From Dysosmobacter sp. Marseille-Q4140 (lineage in GTDB: Bacteria > Bacillota > Clostridia > Oscillospirales > Oscillospiraceae): 64,000 bases of DNA. The stretch is taken from the NCBI GenBank assembly GCA_018228705.1, contig CP073694.1, forward strand, positions 2,542,001 to 2,606,000, in the 5' to 3' direction. Of this stretch, positions 7,416-16,614 are shown in pieces. Every line of letters begins with the position of its first letter. Position 1 is the stretch's first letter. The notes beneath the pieces were generated by a model. That model was not told where the DNA came from and did not search any database. It was given only the letters and a program-made list of their open reading frames with translations. Both the position numbers and the translations under genes were made by a program.

Positions 7416-7895
7416 ATGCACTCGGAGCAGGAGCGCTTCATGGAGGAGGCTCTGGCCCTGGCCCGGGAGGCCGCGGCCGCCGGGGAGGTGCCGGTGGGCT
7501 GCGTCATCGTGCGGAATGGGCAGATCGTGGGCTGGGGCCGCAACCGGCGGGAGGAAAAGCGCGCCACCGCTTCCCACGCGGAGATGGAGGCCATCGCCCG
7601 GGCCAACGAGGCCCTTGGCACCTGGCGGCTGGAGGACTGCGAGCTGTACGTGACCCTGGAGCCCTGCCCCATGTGCGCCGGGGCCATCCTCAACGCCCGG
7701 ATCGCCCGGGTGTGGTACGGTGCACGGGATCCGGCCTTCGGCGCCTGCGGCGGCGTGACGAACCTCTTCATGGAGGAGTTCCCCAACCGCCCCGCCCTGG
7801 TGGGCGGCGTGCTGGGGGAGGAATGCCGGGCGGAGCTGGCGAAGTTCTTCGCCGGGCTGCGGGAGAAAAAAACCGATGCCTCTGATGGGATTTAA
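7416..7895 (+). CDS. tadA: tRNA-adenosine(34) deaminase TadA
   Basis: A 159-residue zinc deaminase. H54-A55-E56 (catalytic HAE) and PCPMC with C84 and C87 complete the zinc site. It converts A34 to inosine in tRNA-Arg(ACG) in the cytoplasm. The start at 7416 (MHSEQERFMEEALALAREAA) is chosen because CAGGAGGGGACAAG precedes it; an in-frame ATG 51 bases upstream lacks a site. The gene stands alone, divergent from yaaL-bofA. The small SRP RNA often found next to tadA was looked for and not seen. Confidence 0.95.
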   Translation: MHSEQERFMEEALALAREAAAAGEVPVGCVIVRNGQIVGWGRNRREEKRATASHAEMEAIARANEALGTWRLEDCELYVTLEPCPMCAGAILNARIARVWYGARDPAFGACGGVTNLFMEEFPNRPALVGGVLGEECRAELAKFFAGLREKKTDASDGI

Positions 7896-7998
7896 TACTT
7901 TTGTAACAATTGCCGCTGGTTTGGTTAACAACTCTCGGGTATCGTGATACTTGCAAGAGACAAAACTTCTTTTCATCCAATCTTCCAAAAAATAGGGA

Positions 7999-8030
7999 AC
8001 AGGGCCAGCCGGAAGGCTGGCCCTGTTCTC
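7999..8030 (+). terminator. Hairpin downstream of tadA
   Basis: CAGGGCCAGCC pairs with GGCTGGCCCTG around GGAA, followed by TTCTC. A strong stem with a weak T tract, about 100 bases after the tadA stop. Confidence 0.6.
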
Positions 8031-8104
8031 ATTGTCCGCCGGGCGGAGGGGAGGCTTGCCGCCCGGACCGATTCCTGTTTCTGGAAAAGTTGTAAAAGAA
8101 CCAT

Positions 8105-8145
8105 GAACCCCGTCGGAACAGGTGTTTCCGGCGGGGTTTTTGTGG
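8105..8145 (+). terminator. Second terminator-like hairpin
   Basis: AACCCCGTCGGAA pairs with TTTCCGGCGGGGTT around CAGGTG and ends in TTTTTG. It lies between the convergent tadA and the membrane protein gene at 8154. Confidence 0.7.
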
Positions 8146-8153
8146 TATATTGT

Positions 8154-8975
8154 CTATTGAGCGTCTCCGCAGCGGCCCAGGACGGCCAGATGCTGGAGCA
8201 GAAAGCCCGTCAGGGTCAGGGCGGCGCCGCCGTTGAAGAGGACCGCGCTGAGGCCGCCGTCGGCCAGGGAGGCCAGACACAGCGTCACGGCGGGCACGGC
8301 ATAGAGCACGAAGCGCCGGGTCCGGCCCGCGCCGTAGGCGAAGGCGGAGAGCCGGTACAGGGCCAGGATCGTCAGCACCAGGGCCAGCACCTCCACCCAG
8401 AAGGCAGCCAGGACCGGATTGGTGGAGTCCTGCCGGTACACCAGCACCAGCCGCACCACCAGACACACCACCGGCGCCAGCAGCACCGCGCCGTTAAAGG
8501 CTCTGGGCTTTTCGCGGCCGCCTCTGCGGCAGGCCGCCGCTGCGGGGAACAGAAATACGCCTGCTGCCGCCGTCAGCGCCCCCAGCAGCAGCCGCTCCCG
8601 CCGGTCCGCGGCGGAGAGCAGCGCCATACCGGGCAGGCCCTGCACCCCCATACCGGCGGCCAGGTCCGCCAGGCCCGCCGCAGCGATCAAAAACACGCCC
8701 GCCACCGCCAGGGTCAGCAGCCCGGCGTCGGCGGTGGAGAAGCCCGCGGGAAAGAGGGGGGCGTCCTCCGCCTGCTCCGGCAGCCGCCGGACCAGCAGCA
8801 GGCCCGCCGCAAAGACCGCCGCTGCCAGCACCGCCGCGGCGATGCCGAAGGGGCAGCCGGGGACGGGCAGGCCGGTGTCCGGCTCGAAGCCGGTGCGCCA
8901 CTGGGCCAGCCGCAGGGCAAAGGCGGCGCAGCCGCCGCCCAGGGCCAGGATGGGGAACACAGCATATCGTCTCAT
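8154..8975 (-). CDS. Integral membrane protein, unknown function
   Basis: A 273-residue protein starting MRRYAVFPILALGGGCAAFA with about seven to eight hydrophobic helices and few charged residues outside short loops. I recognise no family motif. AGGAG precedes the start at 8975; a much longer open frame upstream runs antisense through spoIID and is rejected. It is divergent from spoIID, with a -10 element (TATACT) at 9013-9018 on its strand. Its proximity to spoIID suggests, but does not show, a sporulation or envelope link. Confidence 0.65.
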   Translation of the reverse strand: MRRYAVFPILALGGGCAAFALRLAQWRTGFEPDTGLPVPGCPFGIAAAVLAAAVFAAGLLLVRRLPEQAEDAPLFPAGFSTADAGLLTLAVAGVFLIAAAGLADLAAGMGVQGLPGMALLSAADRRERLLLGALTAAAGVFLFPAAAACRRGGREKPRAFNGAVLLAPVVCLVVRLVLVYRQDSTNPVLAAFWVEVLALVLTILALYRLSAFAYGAGRTRRFVLYAVPAVTLCLASLADGGLSAVLFNGGAALTLTGFLLQHLAVLGRCGDAQ

Positions 8976-9049
8976 AGGAGAGATCTCCTTGTCTGTTGGA
9001 ATTTCAAAGGACAGTATACCACGGCGGGAAATATTTGTCCATGCCGGTC

Positions 9050-9078
9050 TCATGTTCTCCCGGCCAGGCGCATACAGT
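9050..9078 (+). promoter_or_regulatory. sigma-E-type promoter of spoIID
   Basis: TCATGTT, 14-base spacer, CATACAGT, resembling the sigma-E consensus. It lies about 40 bases before spoIID, a sigma-E gene in model spore-formers. Confidence 0.6.
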
Positions 9079-9119
9079 GAGGAAAGGGACAGGCCCGGAG
9101 ACGAAAGAGGAGGAAGTAC

Positions 9120-10145
9120 ATGAAGCGCACATCTCAGTTCCGCCAGACCGCCGCGGTGTCCGCGGCGCTGCTGGCGCTGTTGTTTTTGCTGCCCCTGGCG
9201 GTGGTGGTCCCCTTCCGGGACAGCCTCTTTTCCGCCCGGGACACGGTGGACGAGCACGAGGCGGAGCCCTTTGTCCCCGGCGAGCTGGACGCCTCCGTCA
9301 CGCTGCGGGTGCTGGACGGGGACACGGTGGAGGAGATGGACCTGGGAACCTATCTGGTGGCGGTGGTCCGGGCGGAGATGCCCGCCTCCTTCGAGCCGGA
9401 GGCCCTGAAGGCCCAGGCGGTGGCCGCCCGGACCTATACCTTGTATAAGATCCGCACCGGCGGCAACCACGGCGAGGAGGCCGACATCTGCACCGACTCC
9501 ACCTGCTGCCAGGCCTACATCGCCGAGGACCGGGCCCGGGAGAACTGGGGCGCGGACGCCGATGAAAACGAGGCCAAGATCGAGGCGGCGGTCCACGACA
9601 CCGACGGAGAGACCATCCTCTACGACGGCGTACCGATCCTGGCAGTGTTCCACTCCTCCTCCGCCGGGCAGACCCGCACCGCCGGGGAGGTGTGGGTCAG
9701 CGACCTGCCCTACCTCCAGGCGGTGTCGTCCCCGGAGCAGGGAGACGCCATCCCCAACTATTACAGCCGGGCGGAGTTCACGGCGGAGCAGTTCCGGGAG
9801 AAGGTCCTCTCCGCCCTGCCGGAGGCAGACCTGTCAGGCCCCATGGACACCTGGCTCCAAAACGCCGTCACCGACACTGCCGGCAGCGTGGAGACCGTGG
9901 AGGTGGGGGGCGTGGCCGTCAAGGGCAGCACCGTGCGCAGCATCCTGGGCCTGCGGTCCGCCTGCTTCGAGTGGGAGATCCAGGAGCAGACGCTGGTGTT
10001 CTACGTCACCGGCTTCGGCCACGGCGTGGGCATGAGCCAGTACGGCGCCAACCAGATGGCGGCGGAGGGGGCAGACTACCGGGAGATCCTGACCCACTAC
10101 TACACCGGCGTCACCGTGGAGCCCTATGTCCCCGGGGAGGGGTGA
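9120..10145 (+). CDS. spoIID: Stage II sporulation protein D
   Basis: A 341-residue membrane-anchored lytic transglycosylase needed for septal peptidoglycan thinning and forespore engulfment. Residues 11-33 form a signal anchor. SpoIID motifs are visible: VVRAEMPASFEPEALKAQAV, AARTYTLYKI, HSSSAGQTRTAGEVW and the C-terminal FGHGVGMSQYGANQMA. The catalytic glutamate probably lies in VRAEMP (about residue 85). GGAGGAAGTAC precedes the ATG. The sigma-E-like promoter at 9050-9078 supports the role. A pseudo-deacetylase gene follows by 80 bases. Confidence 0.93.
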   Translation: MKRTSQFRQTAAVSAALLALLFLLPLAVVVPFRDSLFSARDTVDEHEAEPFVPGELDASVTLRVLDGDTVEEMDLGTYLVAVVRAEMPASFEPEALKAQAVAARTYTLYKIRTGGNHGEEADICTDSTCCQAYIAEDRARENWGADADENEAKIEAAVHDTDGETILYDGVPILAVFHSSSAGQTRTAGEVWVSDLPYLQAVSSPEQGDAIPNYYSRAEFTAEQFREKVLSALPEADLSGPMDTWLQNAVTDTAGSVETVEVGGVAVKGSTVRSILGLRSACFEWEIQEQTLVFYVTGFGHGVGMSQYGANQMAAEGADYREILTHYYTGVTVEPYVPGEG

Positions 10146-10149
10146 AGGC

Positions 10150-10179
10150 TTTACAAGGAACGGCCGGATATGCTAAAAT
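10150..10179 (+). promoter_or_regulatory. Candidate promoter for the pseudo-deacetylase gene
   Basis: TTTACA, 18-base spacer, TAAAAT, 49 bases before the ATG at 10228. Confidence 0.45.
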
Positions 10180-10227
10180 AACTTGTTTAAAGCTGCCGGT
10201 GGAGCCGGCGGAGAGGAGGCGGGGCCC

Positions 10228-11361
10228 ATGAGACGAAAACTGCTGGCGGCGCTATTCTGCGCGGCGCTGATGCTGCAGCTGGCGGTGCCGGCGGGCGCCG
10301 CCGGGTCGGTGTATTTCACCGCCGTCAACAAAAACGTCCTGGAACTGTCGGACGCCACCATGCCCTTCTGGTCCGGCGGCTACCTGTATGTGCCCTCCAG
10401 CATTTTTACCGGCGCCAACCGGGACCTGCAGGTGGGAGTGACCGTCACCAGCTCCGGCGGCGGCACCACGCTGCTGCTCTACGGAGGCGGCACGGAGTTC
10501 CAGACCCTCAGCTTTGACCTGAGCAAGGACTTCGCCGTGGACAAAAACGGCAACATGTACTTCCAGAAGGCCATCCAGCGGGGCGGCGTCACGTTCCTGC
10601 CCATCTCCCTGGTGGCCCGGGTGTTCGACCTGGTCTACACCGTCATCGAGGTGTCCCGGGGGTATCTGGTGTGGGTGCGGACCCACAGCGCGGATATGTC
10701 GGAGCGGATCTTTGCCGACGCCGCCAGCTACCAGATGGAGAGCCGGTACAGCCAGTATCTGAAGGAGCAGGGCCAGGGGGACGCCTCTTCCGGGGAGGAG
10801 AGCACCGGCGGCGCCGCCCAGACCACCTCCGGCCAGCGGGTGTATTTGTGCCTGGAGGCGGCGGACGGCTCCGCGGTGTCTGCCCTGCTGGACGCGCTGG
10901 ACCAGTACGGCAGCCAGGCGGCCTTTTACTGCACCGTGGACTTTCTGGAGCGGGAGGGAGCTCTCCTGCGGCGGATGACCGCCACGGGACAGGCCGTGGG
11001 CATCCTGGCGGACGCGGCGGCTGGGCCGACCGTGGCCGAGCAGCTGGCGGCGGGCAACGCCGCCCTGGAGGCCGCCACCTGCGGCAGGACCCGCCTGGCC
11101 CGGCTGGAGAACGTCTCCGACCAGACCGCCGCCGAGGTGGAGCAGATGGGCTACGTGTGTCTGTGGGAGGATCTGGACCGCTCCATCTATCCGCTGTCCA
11201 ACAGCTCTGCCGCCGAGGTGCTGGCGCGCCGGGTAGGCGAGCGGAGCGGGAGTGTCAGCGTATGGCTGGGCGACGGCGCCACCGCCGCCGGGCTGCGGGC
11301 CTTCCTTACCGGCCTGCGCCAGTCCGGAGACCGCTGCCTGGCCCTGACGGAGACCACCTGA
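10228..11361 (+). CDS. Secreted stalk-domain protein with a degenerate polysaccharide deacetylase domain
   Basis: A 377-residue exported protein. A signal peptide (MRRKLLAALFCAALMLQLAV, cleavage near AGAA) leads into a beta-rich region similar to the copper amine oxidase N-terminal/stalk domain. After a low-complexity linker (SSGEESTGGAAQTT), the C-terminal 180 residues follow the NodB deacetylase plan: VYLCLEAADGSAVSALLDAL stands where active enzymes have VYLTFDDGPS, and SQAAFYC where they have KATFF. The metal-binding aspartates are lost, so it is probably not catalytic. GAGGAGGCGGGGCCC precedes the ATG. It follows spoIID, suggesting a wall-related role. Confidence 0.7.
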   Translation: MRRKLLAALFCAALMLQLAVPAGAAGSVYFTAVNKNVLELSDATMPFWSGGYLYVPSSIFTGANRDLQVGVTVTSSGGGTTLLLYGGGTEFQTLSFDLSKDFAVDKNGNMYFQKAIQRGGVTFLPISLVARVFDLVYTVIEVSRGYLVWVRTHSADMSERIFADAASYQMESRYSQYLKEQGQGDASSGEESTGGAAQTTSGQRVYLCLEAADGSAVSALLDALDQYGSQAAFYCTVDFLEREGALLRRMTATGQAVGILADAAAGPTVAEQLAAGNAALEAATCGRTRLARLENVSDQTAAEVEQMGYVCLWEDLDRSIYPLSNSSAAEVLARRVGERSGSVSVWLGDGATAAGLRAFLTGLRQSGDRCLALTETT

Positions 11362-11405
11362 GCGGGGAATTCACAGAATATTCAACACCGCCCGGCCAAA
11401 ACGGG

Positions 11406-11411
11406 TATAAT
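11406..11411 (+). promoter_or_regulatory. -10 element of the response regulator operon
   Basis: TATAAT, 36 bases before the response regulator ATG. No good -35 is seen, so an activator may be needed. Confidence 0.45.
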
Positions 11412-11446
11412 GAGAGACAGAACTGTAAGAAACTGGAGGGATCGCC

Positions 11447-12157
11447 ATGGGCCGTAACATTCTGGTGGTAGAGGACGACCGCAACATCTGCGACCTGATC
11501 CACATGTATCTGGTGAAGGAGGGCTTCGACGTCCGCATCGCCGGCGACGGGGGAAAGGCCATTGAGGAGTTCAAGAAGCAGGCGCCGGACCTGATCCTGC
11601 TGGACATCATGCTGCCGGTGATGGACGGCTGGTCCGTCTGCGCCAAGATCCGGGAGACCAGCAAGGTCCCCATCATCATGCTGACCGCCAAGAGCGAGGT
11701 GTTCGACCGGATCCAGGGCCTGGAGATGGGCGCCGACGACTACATCGTCAAGCCCTTCGAGATGAAGGAGCTGATCGCCCGGATCAACGCCGTGCTGCGG
11801 CGGACGGAGATCCCCAACGACACCACCAAGCGGCTGACCTTCGACAAACTGGTCATCGACCTGGACTCCTACGAGCTGATCGTGGACGGCAAGAAGATCG
11901 ACACGCCCCCCAAGGAGCTGGAGCTCCTTTACCACCTGGCCTCCACGCCCAACCGGGTCTACACCCGCAATCAGCTGCTGGACGAGGTGTGGGGCTTCGA
12001 CTACTTCGGCGACAGCCGGACCGTGGACGTGCATATCAAGCGCCTGCGGGAGAAGGTGGAGGGCGTCAGCGACCGGTGGGCCCTCAAGACCGTCTGGGGC
12101 GTGGGGTACAAGTTTGAAGTGACCGGCGCCCGGCCGGCGGAGAAGGCGGACGGATGA
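11447..12157 (+). CDS. OmpR/PhoB-family response regulator
   Basis: A 236-residue two-domain regulator. The receiver domain (residues 4-117) has the acidic pair E9-D10, phospho-acceptor D53 in LILLDIMLPVMDGW, and K105 in IVKPF. The winged-helix DNA-binding domain (about 130-228) has PPKELELLYHLASTPNRVYT and SRTVDVHIKRLREKVE. The stop overlaps the ATG of the kinase (ATGA), so the pair is coupled. An HtrA protease follows in the same operon, as in envelope-stress systems of Gram-positive bacteria, suggesting control of wall or secretion stress. Confidence 0.92.
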   Translation: MGRNILVVEDDRNICDLIHMYLVKEGFDVRIAGDGGKAIEEFKKQAPDLILLDIMLPVMDGWSVCAKIRETSKVPIIMLTAKSEVFDRIQGLEMGADDYIVKPFEMKELIARINAVLRRTEIPNDTTKRLTFDKLVIDLDSYELIVDGKKIDTPPKELELLYHLASTPNRVYTRNQLLDEVWGFDYFGDSRTVDVHIKRLREKVEGVSDRWALKTVWGVGYKFEVTGARPAEKADG

Positions 12158-13581
12158 AGGGACTGAAAAAGCGGTTCCGCGGGCTGTACTGGCGGCAGCT
12201 GTTCGTCACCGCCGGCATGGTGATGCTGACGCTGTTTCTGCTGGGCGCGTCCTTCTTCTCCCTGAGCTACAATTACGCCCGCAGCCAGAAGAGCGAGGAG
12301 CTGGGGGAAAAGGCCGAGATGGTGGCCAAGATCGCGGCCGGATACCTGCGCACCGGCCAGGAGGACGACCTGCGCCAGCTGGCCACCTTTGCCGCCACGG
12401 TGTCGGAGGTGGACTTCCTGATCTGCGACACCGAGGGCCACGTGGGCCTTTCCACCGATCCGGCCATGGAGGGCCTGGTGGTCACCGTGCCGGATGAGAT
12501 GACCCGGGAGGTGCTGGAGGAGCACATCTCCGCCGGCCGCAGCGACCTGGACGGCTTTTATGAGGCCAAGCGGTTCATCGTGGGCGTGCCCATCTATACC
12601 GGCGACACCGGCGAGCCCGCCGGCATCGCCTTTGCCGTGTCCACCAGCGCGTCTTTGGACTCCATGTGGCAGGGCTTCATCGGGCTGTTCTTCATGACGG
12701 CCTTCGTCGTGCTGATGATCTCCTTCATGGCCTCCTCCGTCACCGCCATGCGGCAGGTGCAGCCCATCCGGGAGATGGCACAGGCCACCCGCCGCTACGC
12801 CGAGGGCGACTTCGACGTGCGCATGCGGGATTACGGCCGGGACGACGAGGTGGGCGAGCTGGCGGCCTCCTTCAACAACATGGCCGAGACGCTGCAGCAG
12901 ACCGAGCGCCAGCGGCGGGAGTTCATCGCCAACATCTCCCACGAGCTCAAGACCCCCATGACCACCATCGCCGGCTATACCGACGGCATCCTGGACGGCA
13001 CCATCCCCCCGGAGAACGAGCGGCAGTACCTCCAGATCATCTCCGACGAGAGCCGGCGCCTGAGCCGCCTGGTGCGGCGGATGCTGGACGTGAGCCAGCT
13101 CCAGGCCATGGACCCCCTCCGGGGCGGCAGCCGCTTCGACGTGTGCGAGAGCATGCGCCGGGTGCTGATCTCCCTGGAGAAGAAGATCACCGAGCGGGAG
13201 CTGGACGTGGAGGCCGACATCCCTGACGAGCCCATTTTGGTGCTGGGGGACAAGGACCTCATCACCCAGGTGATCTACAACCTGCTGGACAACGCCGCCA
13301 AGTTCGCCACCCCCGGCACCACGCTGTACCTGGGCGTGACCACCATCGACGGCAAGGCCCGGGTGACGGTGCGGAACCTGGGGGAGACCATCTCCCCGGA
13401 GGAACTGCCGCTGCTGTTCGAGCGGTTCCACAAGAGCGACAAGTCCCGCAGCGAGGACAAGGACGGCGTGGGCCTGGGGCTCTACATCGTCAAGACCATT
13501 TTGGAGCAGCACAAGGAAAAGATCAATGTGACCAGCGAGAACGGCGTGACCACCTTCTCCTTCTCCCTGGCCATGGAATGA
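12154..13581 (+). CDS. Sensor histidine kinase
   Basis: A 475-residue membrane kinase with two transmembrane segments (about 15-37 and 170-195) enclosing an extracellular sensor region. A HAMP domain (RQVQPIREMAQATRRYAEGD) follows, then the dimerisation domain with H263 in FIANISHELKTPMTTIAGYT. The ATP domain has N (VIYNLLDNAAKFA), G1 and F (LLFERFHKSDKSRS) and G2 (GVGLGLYIVKTIL) boxes. It phosphorylates the overlapping response regulator. The long basic loop and the HtrA neighbour fit an envelope sensor; the ligand is unknown. Confidence 0.92.
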   Translation: MKGLKKRFRGLYWRQLFVTAGMVMLTLFLLGASFFSLSYNYARSQKSEELGEKAEMVAKIAAGYLRTGQEDDLRQLATFAATVSEVDFLICDTEGHVGLSTDPAMEGLVVTVPDEMTREVLEEHISAGRSDLDGFYEAKRFIVGVPIYTGDTGEPAGIAFAVSTSASLDSMWQGFIGLFFMTAFVVLMISFMASSVTAMRQVQPIREMAQATRRYAEGDFDVRMRDYGRDDEVGELAASFNNMAETLQQTERQRREFIANISHELKTPMTTIAGYTDGILDGTIPPENERQYLQIISDESRRLSRLVRRMLDVSQLQAMDPLRGGSRFDVCESMRRVLISLEKKITERELDVEADIPDEPILVLGDKDLITQVIYNLLDNAAKFATPGTTLYLGVTTIDGKARVTVRNLGETISPEELPLLFERFHKSDKSRSEDKDGVGLGLYIVKTILEQHKEKINVTSENGVTTFSFSLAME

Positions 13582-13588
13582 GGAACGC

Positions 13589-14863
13589 ATGAACGACAAC
13601 ACGCACGCCTCCCCGGAGCAGCGCCTTCCCGGCGAGGTGGTCGAACGCTATATCCAGCCGGACCCCCGGGAGGTGGTGGAACGCTACGTCCGCCCCCTGC
13701 CCGGGCGGAGAAGCGCGCCCGCCCGCCCCTCCCGCCGCCGCGGCCGCACCGGGCTGTGGGTGTTTCTCCTGTGCCTGGGCGTGACGCTGGCCCTGGCCGT
13801 GGGGACCTGGGCCTGGAACACCGCCGGAGAGGTCCGGCTGGACCGGTTCTACTTTGATTATGAGGAGCAGGAATCTTCCGCCGACACGGAGGCCGTCACC
13901 ATTCCCACCTATCCCTACGGGCAGGGCGTGACCCTGGAGGTGGCCCCCGCCGGCGGTACGGAGCTGACCGCCCAGGAGATCTACCGGCTGGTGAACCCCT
14001 CTGTGGTGACGGTGCTGGCCCAGCTGGAGGACGGGGTGTCCGTGGGCACCGGCGTCATCTTCACCCAGGACGGCTACATCCTCACCAACTACCATGTGGT
14101 CTCCGGCGGCCGGGACGCCTCCGTCACGCTGGACAGCGGCCGCAGCTACGAGGCCAAATACGTGGCCGGAGACGCGGAAAATGACCTGGCGGTGCTGAAG
14201 GTGGACCTGACGGGCCTGCCCGCCGCCGCATTCGGCGACTCGGACGCCCTGACCGTGGGCGACAAGGTCTACGCCATCGGCAACCCTCTGGGCGTGGAGC
14301 TGCGGGGTACCCTCACCGACGGCATCGTCTCCGCCATCAACCGGGACGTGTGGGTGGAGGGCCGGAAGATGACCCTGATCCAGACCAATGCCGCGCTGAA
14401 CTCCGGAAACTCCGGCGGTCCGCTCATCAACGTCTACGGCCAGGTGGTGGGCATCAACACCATCAAGATGAGCTCCGCCTACTCCAATGTCGAGGGCCTG
14501 GGCTTCGCCCTGCCCAGCTCCTCCATCCAGTATCTGGTCAACGACCTGCTGGAGTGCGGCCAGGTGCGGCCGGAGCCGGAGCTGGGCGTGTCCGTGCTGC
14601 AGCTGGGCGTCCGGCTGGACGAGGACCTCTGGGGCGTGGAGGTGGTGGAGGTGAATCCCCGCTCCGCCGCTGAAAAGGCCGGCGTCCGGGTGGGGGATTT
14701 CATCGTCTCCGCCGCCGGCGCCGAGGTCACCTCCAGCCAGGATCTGCTGCGTATCCGGCGCCAGTTCCATGTGGGGGACGAGTTGCCCCTGACCCTCTGG
14801 CGGGAGGGAGAGCAGCTGGAGGTCACGCTGGTGCTGCAGGGCGCCGGGGACAGCGGCTCCTGA
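13589..14863 (+). CDS. HtrA/DegP-like serine protease with PDZ domain
   Basis: A 424-residue membrane-anchored protease. The cytoplasmic N-terminus is very basic, a single transmembrane helix lies at about 53-73, then the trypsin-like domain with catalytic H169 (TNYHVV), D199 (ENDLAVL) and S275 (NSGNSGGPL). A C-terminal PDZ domain (about 330-415, [20 protein letters not shown]) follows. It is seven bases after the kinase gene and ends with a clear terminator, so it is the last gene of a regulator-kinase-protease operon. The role is quality control of exported proteins. The N-terminus carries two copies of [12 protein letters not shown] text ([20 protein letters not shown]). Confidence 0.93.
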   Translation: MNDNTHASPEQRLPGEVVERYIQPDPREVVERYVRPLPGRRSAPARPSRRRGRTGLWVFLLCLGVTLALAVGTWAWNTAGEVRLDRFYFDYEEQESSADTEAVTIPTYPYGQGVTLEVAPAGGTELTAQEIYRLVNPSVVTVLAQLEDGVSVGTGVIFTQDGYILTNYHVVSGGRDASVTLDSGRSYEAKYVAGDAENDLAVLKVDLTGLPAAAFGDSDALTVGDKVYAIGNPLGVELRGTLTDGIVSAINRDVWVEGRKMTLIQTNAALNSGNSGGPLINVYGQVVGINTIKMSSAYSNVEGLGFALPSSSIQYLVNDLLECGQVRPEPELGVSVLQLGVRLDEDLWGVEVVEVNPRSAAEKAGVRVGDFIVSAAGAEVTSSQDLLRIRRQFHVGDELPLTLWREGEQLEVTLVLQGAGDSGS

Positions 14864-14880
14864 CACTGACCGCGCATCAT

Positions 14881-14917
14881 AAGGCCCCCGGCGGAGCGGT
14901 TCCGCCGGGGGCCTTTG
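14881..14917 (+). terminator. Terminator after htrA
   Basis: AGGCCCCCGGCGGA pairs with TCCGCCGGGGGCCT around GCGGT, followed by TTGCCG. Confidence 0.8.
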
Positions 14918-14928
14918 CCGTCCGGCCC

Positions 14929-14957
14929 TTGCAATTCCCGCCGGGGGCCGATATAAT
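14929..14957 (+). promoter_or_regulatory. Promoter of fumC
   Basis: TTGCAA, 17-base spacer, TATAAT, 34 bases before the fumC ATG. Confidence 0.8.
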
Positions 14958-14991
14958 AGCCCCAGATCAAAAGGAATTGGGGGACTTTGCC

Positions 14992-16350
14992 ATGAACACC
15001 CGGATGGAACACGACACCATGGGCTCCATCGCCGTGCCGGCGGACCGGCACTGGGGCGCCCAGACCCAGCGGAGCCTGGAGAATTTCAGGATCGGCGGCC
15101 AGCGCCAGCCCAGGGAGATCATCACCGCCTTCGCCTATTTGAAGGAGGCCTGCGCCCTGGCCAACGCCGCGTGCGGCAAGCTGACGGCGGAGCAGGCCGC
15201 CGCCATCGCCGCCGCCTGCGCCGAGATCCGGGCGGGGAAGTGGGACGAGGAGTTCCCCCTGGTGGTCTGGCAGACCGGCAGCGGTACCCAGACCAATATG
15301 AACGTCAATGAGGTCATCTCTCACCTGACGGCGGAGCGGGGCGTGGCCCTGCACCCCAACGACCACGTCAACGCCTCCCAGTCCAGCAACGACACCTTCC
15401 CCTCCGCCCTCCACATCGCCGCGGCCCTGAGCGTGGCCAACGACGTGATCCCGGCGGCGGAGCGGCTGGCGGCGGCCTTCCGGCAGCTGGAGGAGGCGTA
15501 TCCCGACCTCATCCGCATCGGCCGCACCCACCTCCAGGACGCCACGCCCCTGCGCTTTGCCCAGGAGGTCTCCGGCTGGCGGGAACTGGTGGAGGCCCCG
15601 GTGCGGATGCTGCGCCTGGCCCTGACGGAGCTGTGCAGACTGGCCATCGGCGGCACCGCTGTGGGCACCGGCCTCAACGCCCCCAAGGGGTACGACGAGA
15701 TGGTCTGCGCCCGGCTCCGGGAGATGACCGGCCTGGACTTCCAGCCGGACCCCAACAAGTTCCACGCCCTTACCAGCAAGGACGCCCTGGTCTTTGCCCA
15801 CGGGGCCCTGAAGGCCCTGGCCGCCAACCTCATGAAGATCGCCAACGACATCCGCTTCGAGGCCAGCGGCCCCCGCTGCGGCATGGGCGAGCTCCACATC
15901 CCGGAAAACGAGCCCGGCAGTTCCATCATGCCCGGCAAGGTGAACCCCACCCAGTGCGAGGCCGTCACCATGGTGGCCGTCCAGGTCATGGCGGGCGACG
16001 CCGCCATCGGCTTTGCCGCCAGCCAGGGCAACTTCCAGCTCAATGTGTTCCTGCCGGTCTCGGCCTATAACTTCCAGCTCTCCGCCCGGCTTCTGACGGA
16101 TGTAATGGACTCCTTCCGGGTCCACTGCGTGGAGGGCATCACCCCCAACGCGGAGCGGATGGCGTACAACCTCCAGAACTCCCTCATGCTGGTCACCTGC
16201 CTGACGCCGAAGATCGGCTACGAGGCGGCGGCCAAGTGCGCCAAGAAGGCCCTCTCCGACGGCACCACCCTCAAAGAGGCGGTGCTGGCCCTGGGGCTCC
16301 TCACGGCGGAGGAGTTCGACGAGACCGTCCGCCCGGAGAAGATGGTCTGA
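14992..16350 (+). CDS. fumC: Class II fumarate hydratase
   Basis: A 452-residue enzyme of the fumarase/aspartase superfamily that interconverts fumarate and malate. The signature [15 protein letters not shown] begins near residue 309 and carries the catalytic serine loop. [18 protein letters not shown] and [16 protein letters not shown] are typical of FumC rather than of aspartase or argininosuccinate lyase. The start at 14992 ([20 protein letters not shown]) is placed after the promoter; the longer frame would begin inside it. Monocistronic, with a terminator just after. In a fermenting anaerobe it likely serves a partial reductive citrate pathway. Confidence 0.93.
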   Translation: MNTRMEHDTMGSIAVPADRHWGAQTQRSLENFRIGGQRQPREIITAFAYLKEACALANAACGKLTAEQAAAIAAACAEIRAGKWDEEFPLVVWQTGSGTQTNMNVNEVISHLTAERGVALHPNDHVNASQSSNDTFPSALHIAAALSVANDVIPAAERLAAAFRQLEEAYPDLIRIGRTHLQDATPLRFAQEVSGWRELVEAPVRMLRLALTELCRLAIGGTAVGTGLNAPKGYDEMVCARLREMTGLDFQPDPNKFHALTSKDALVFAHGALKALAANLMKIANDIRFEASGPRCGMGELHIPENEPGSSIMPGKVNPTQCEAVTMVAVQVMAGDAAIGFAASQGNFQLNVFLPVSAYNFQLSARLLTDVMDSFRVHCVEGITPNAERMAYNLQNSLMLVTCLTPKIGYEAAAKCAKKALSDGTTLKEAVLALGLLTAEEFDETVRPEKMV

Positions 16351-16360
16351 ATAAAATCCC

Positions 16361-16400
16361 GGCGCCCCGGCGTACACAGGTACGCCGGGGCGCCTTCGGC
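16361..16400 (+). terminator. Terminator after fumC
   Basis: GGCGCCCCGGCGTAC pairs with GTACGCCGGGGCGCC around ACAG, a 15-base-pair perfect stem with a weak T tract. Confidence 0.75.
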
Positions 16401-16404
16401 TTTC

Positions 16405-16614
16405 TCAGCGGCGGTCCCGGTACCGCCGCCACAGGCATACCAGCGCCGCCGCCAGCAGCAGCGGCGCCAGCAGAGCCAGGGCTGCGGTCAGGCAGATCCC
16501 CAGTCCCACCGCCAGCGGCGCCAGGACCGAGGAGGCCCAGAGCAGTACGGACACCAGGATCGCCAGGGCCACCGCCCCCAGGGCCAGCGTCAAAAGGTCA
16601 AAGCAGCAGTTCAT
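16405..16614 (-). CDS. Small membrane protein, unknown function
   Basis: A 69-residue protein, almost entirely hydrophobic, with two probable transmembrane helices (residues 5-30 and 35-60) and a basic tail ending WRRYRDRR. CAAGGAAAGGCGGG precedes the ATG. It converges on fumC. No family is recognised. The stop codon lies five bases from the fumC terminator stem, which may serve both genes. Confidence 0.5.
   Translation of the reverse strand: MNCCFDLLTLALGAVALAILVSVLLWASSVLAPLAVGLGICLTAALALLAPLLLAAALVCLWRRYRDRR

Noticed and set aside
7896..8110. Possible small SRP RNA next to tadA
   Set aside because: The conserved GGTCCGGAAGG-type apical motif is absent; the hairpins look like terminators.
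8154..9653. A 499-codon version of the membrane protein
   Set aside because: The extra N-terminal part is antisense to spoIID; the ATG at 8975 has a ribosome site and starts the hydrophobic protein.
12001..13602. A 533-codon minus-strand frame opposite the histidine kinase
   Set aside because: Shadow; the kinase has all boxes in the plus frame.
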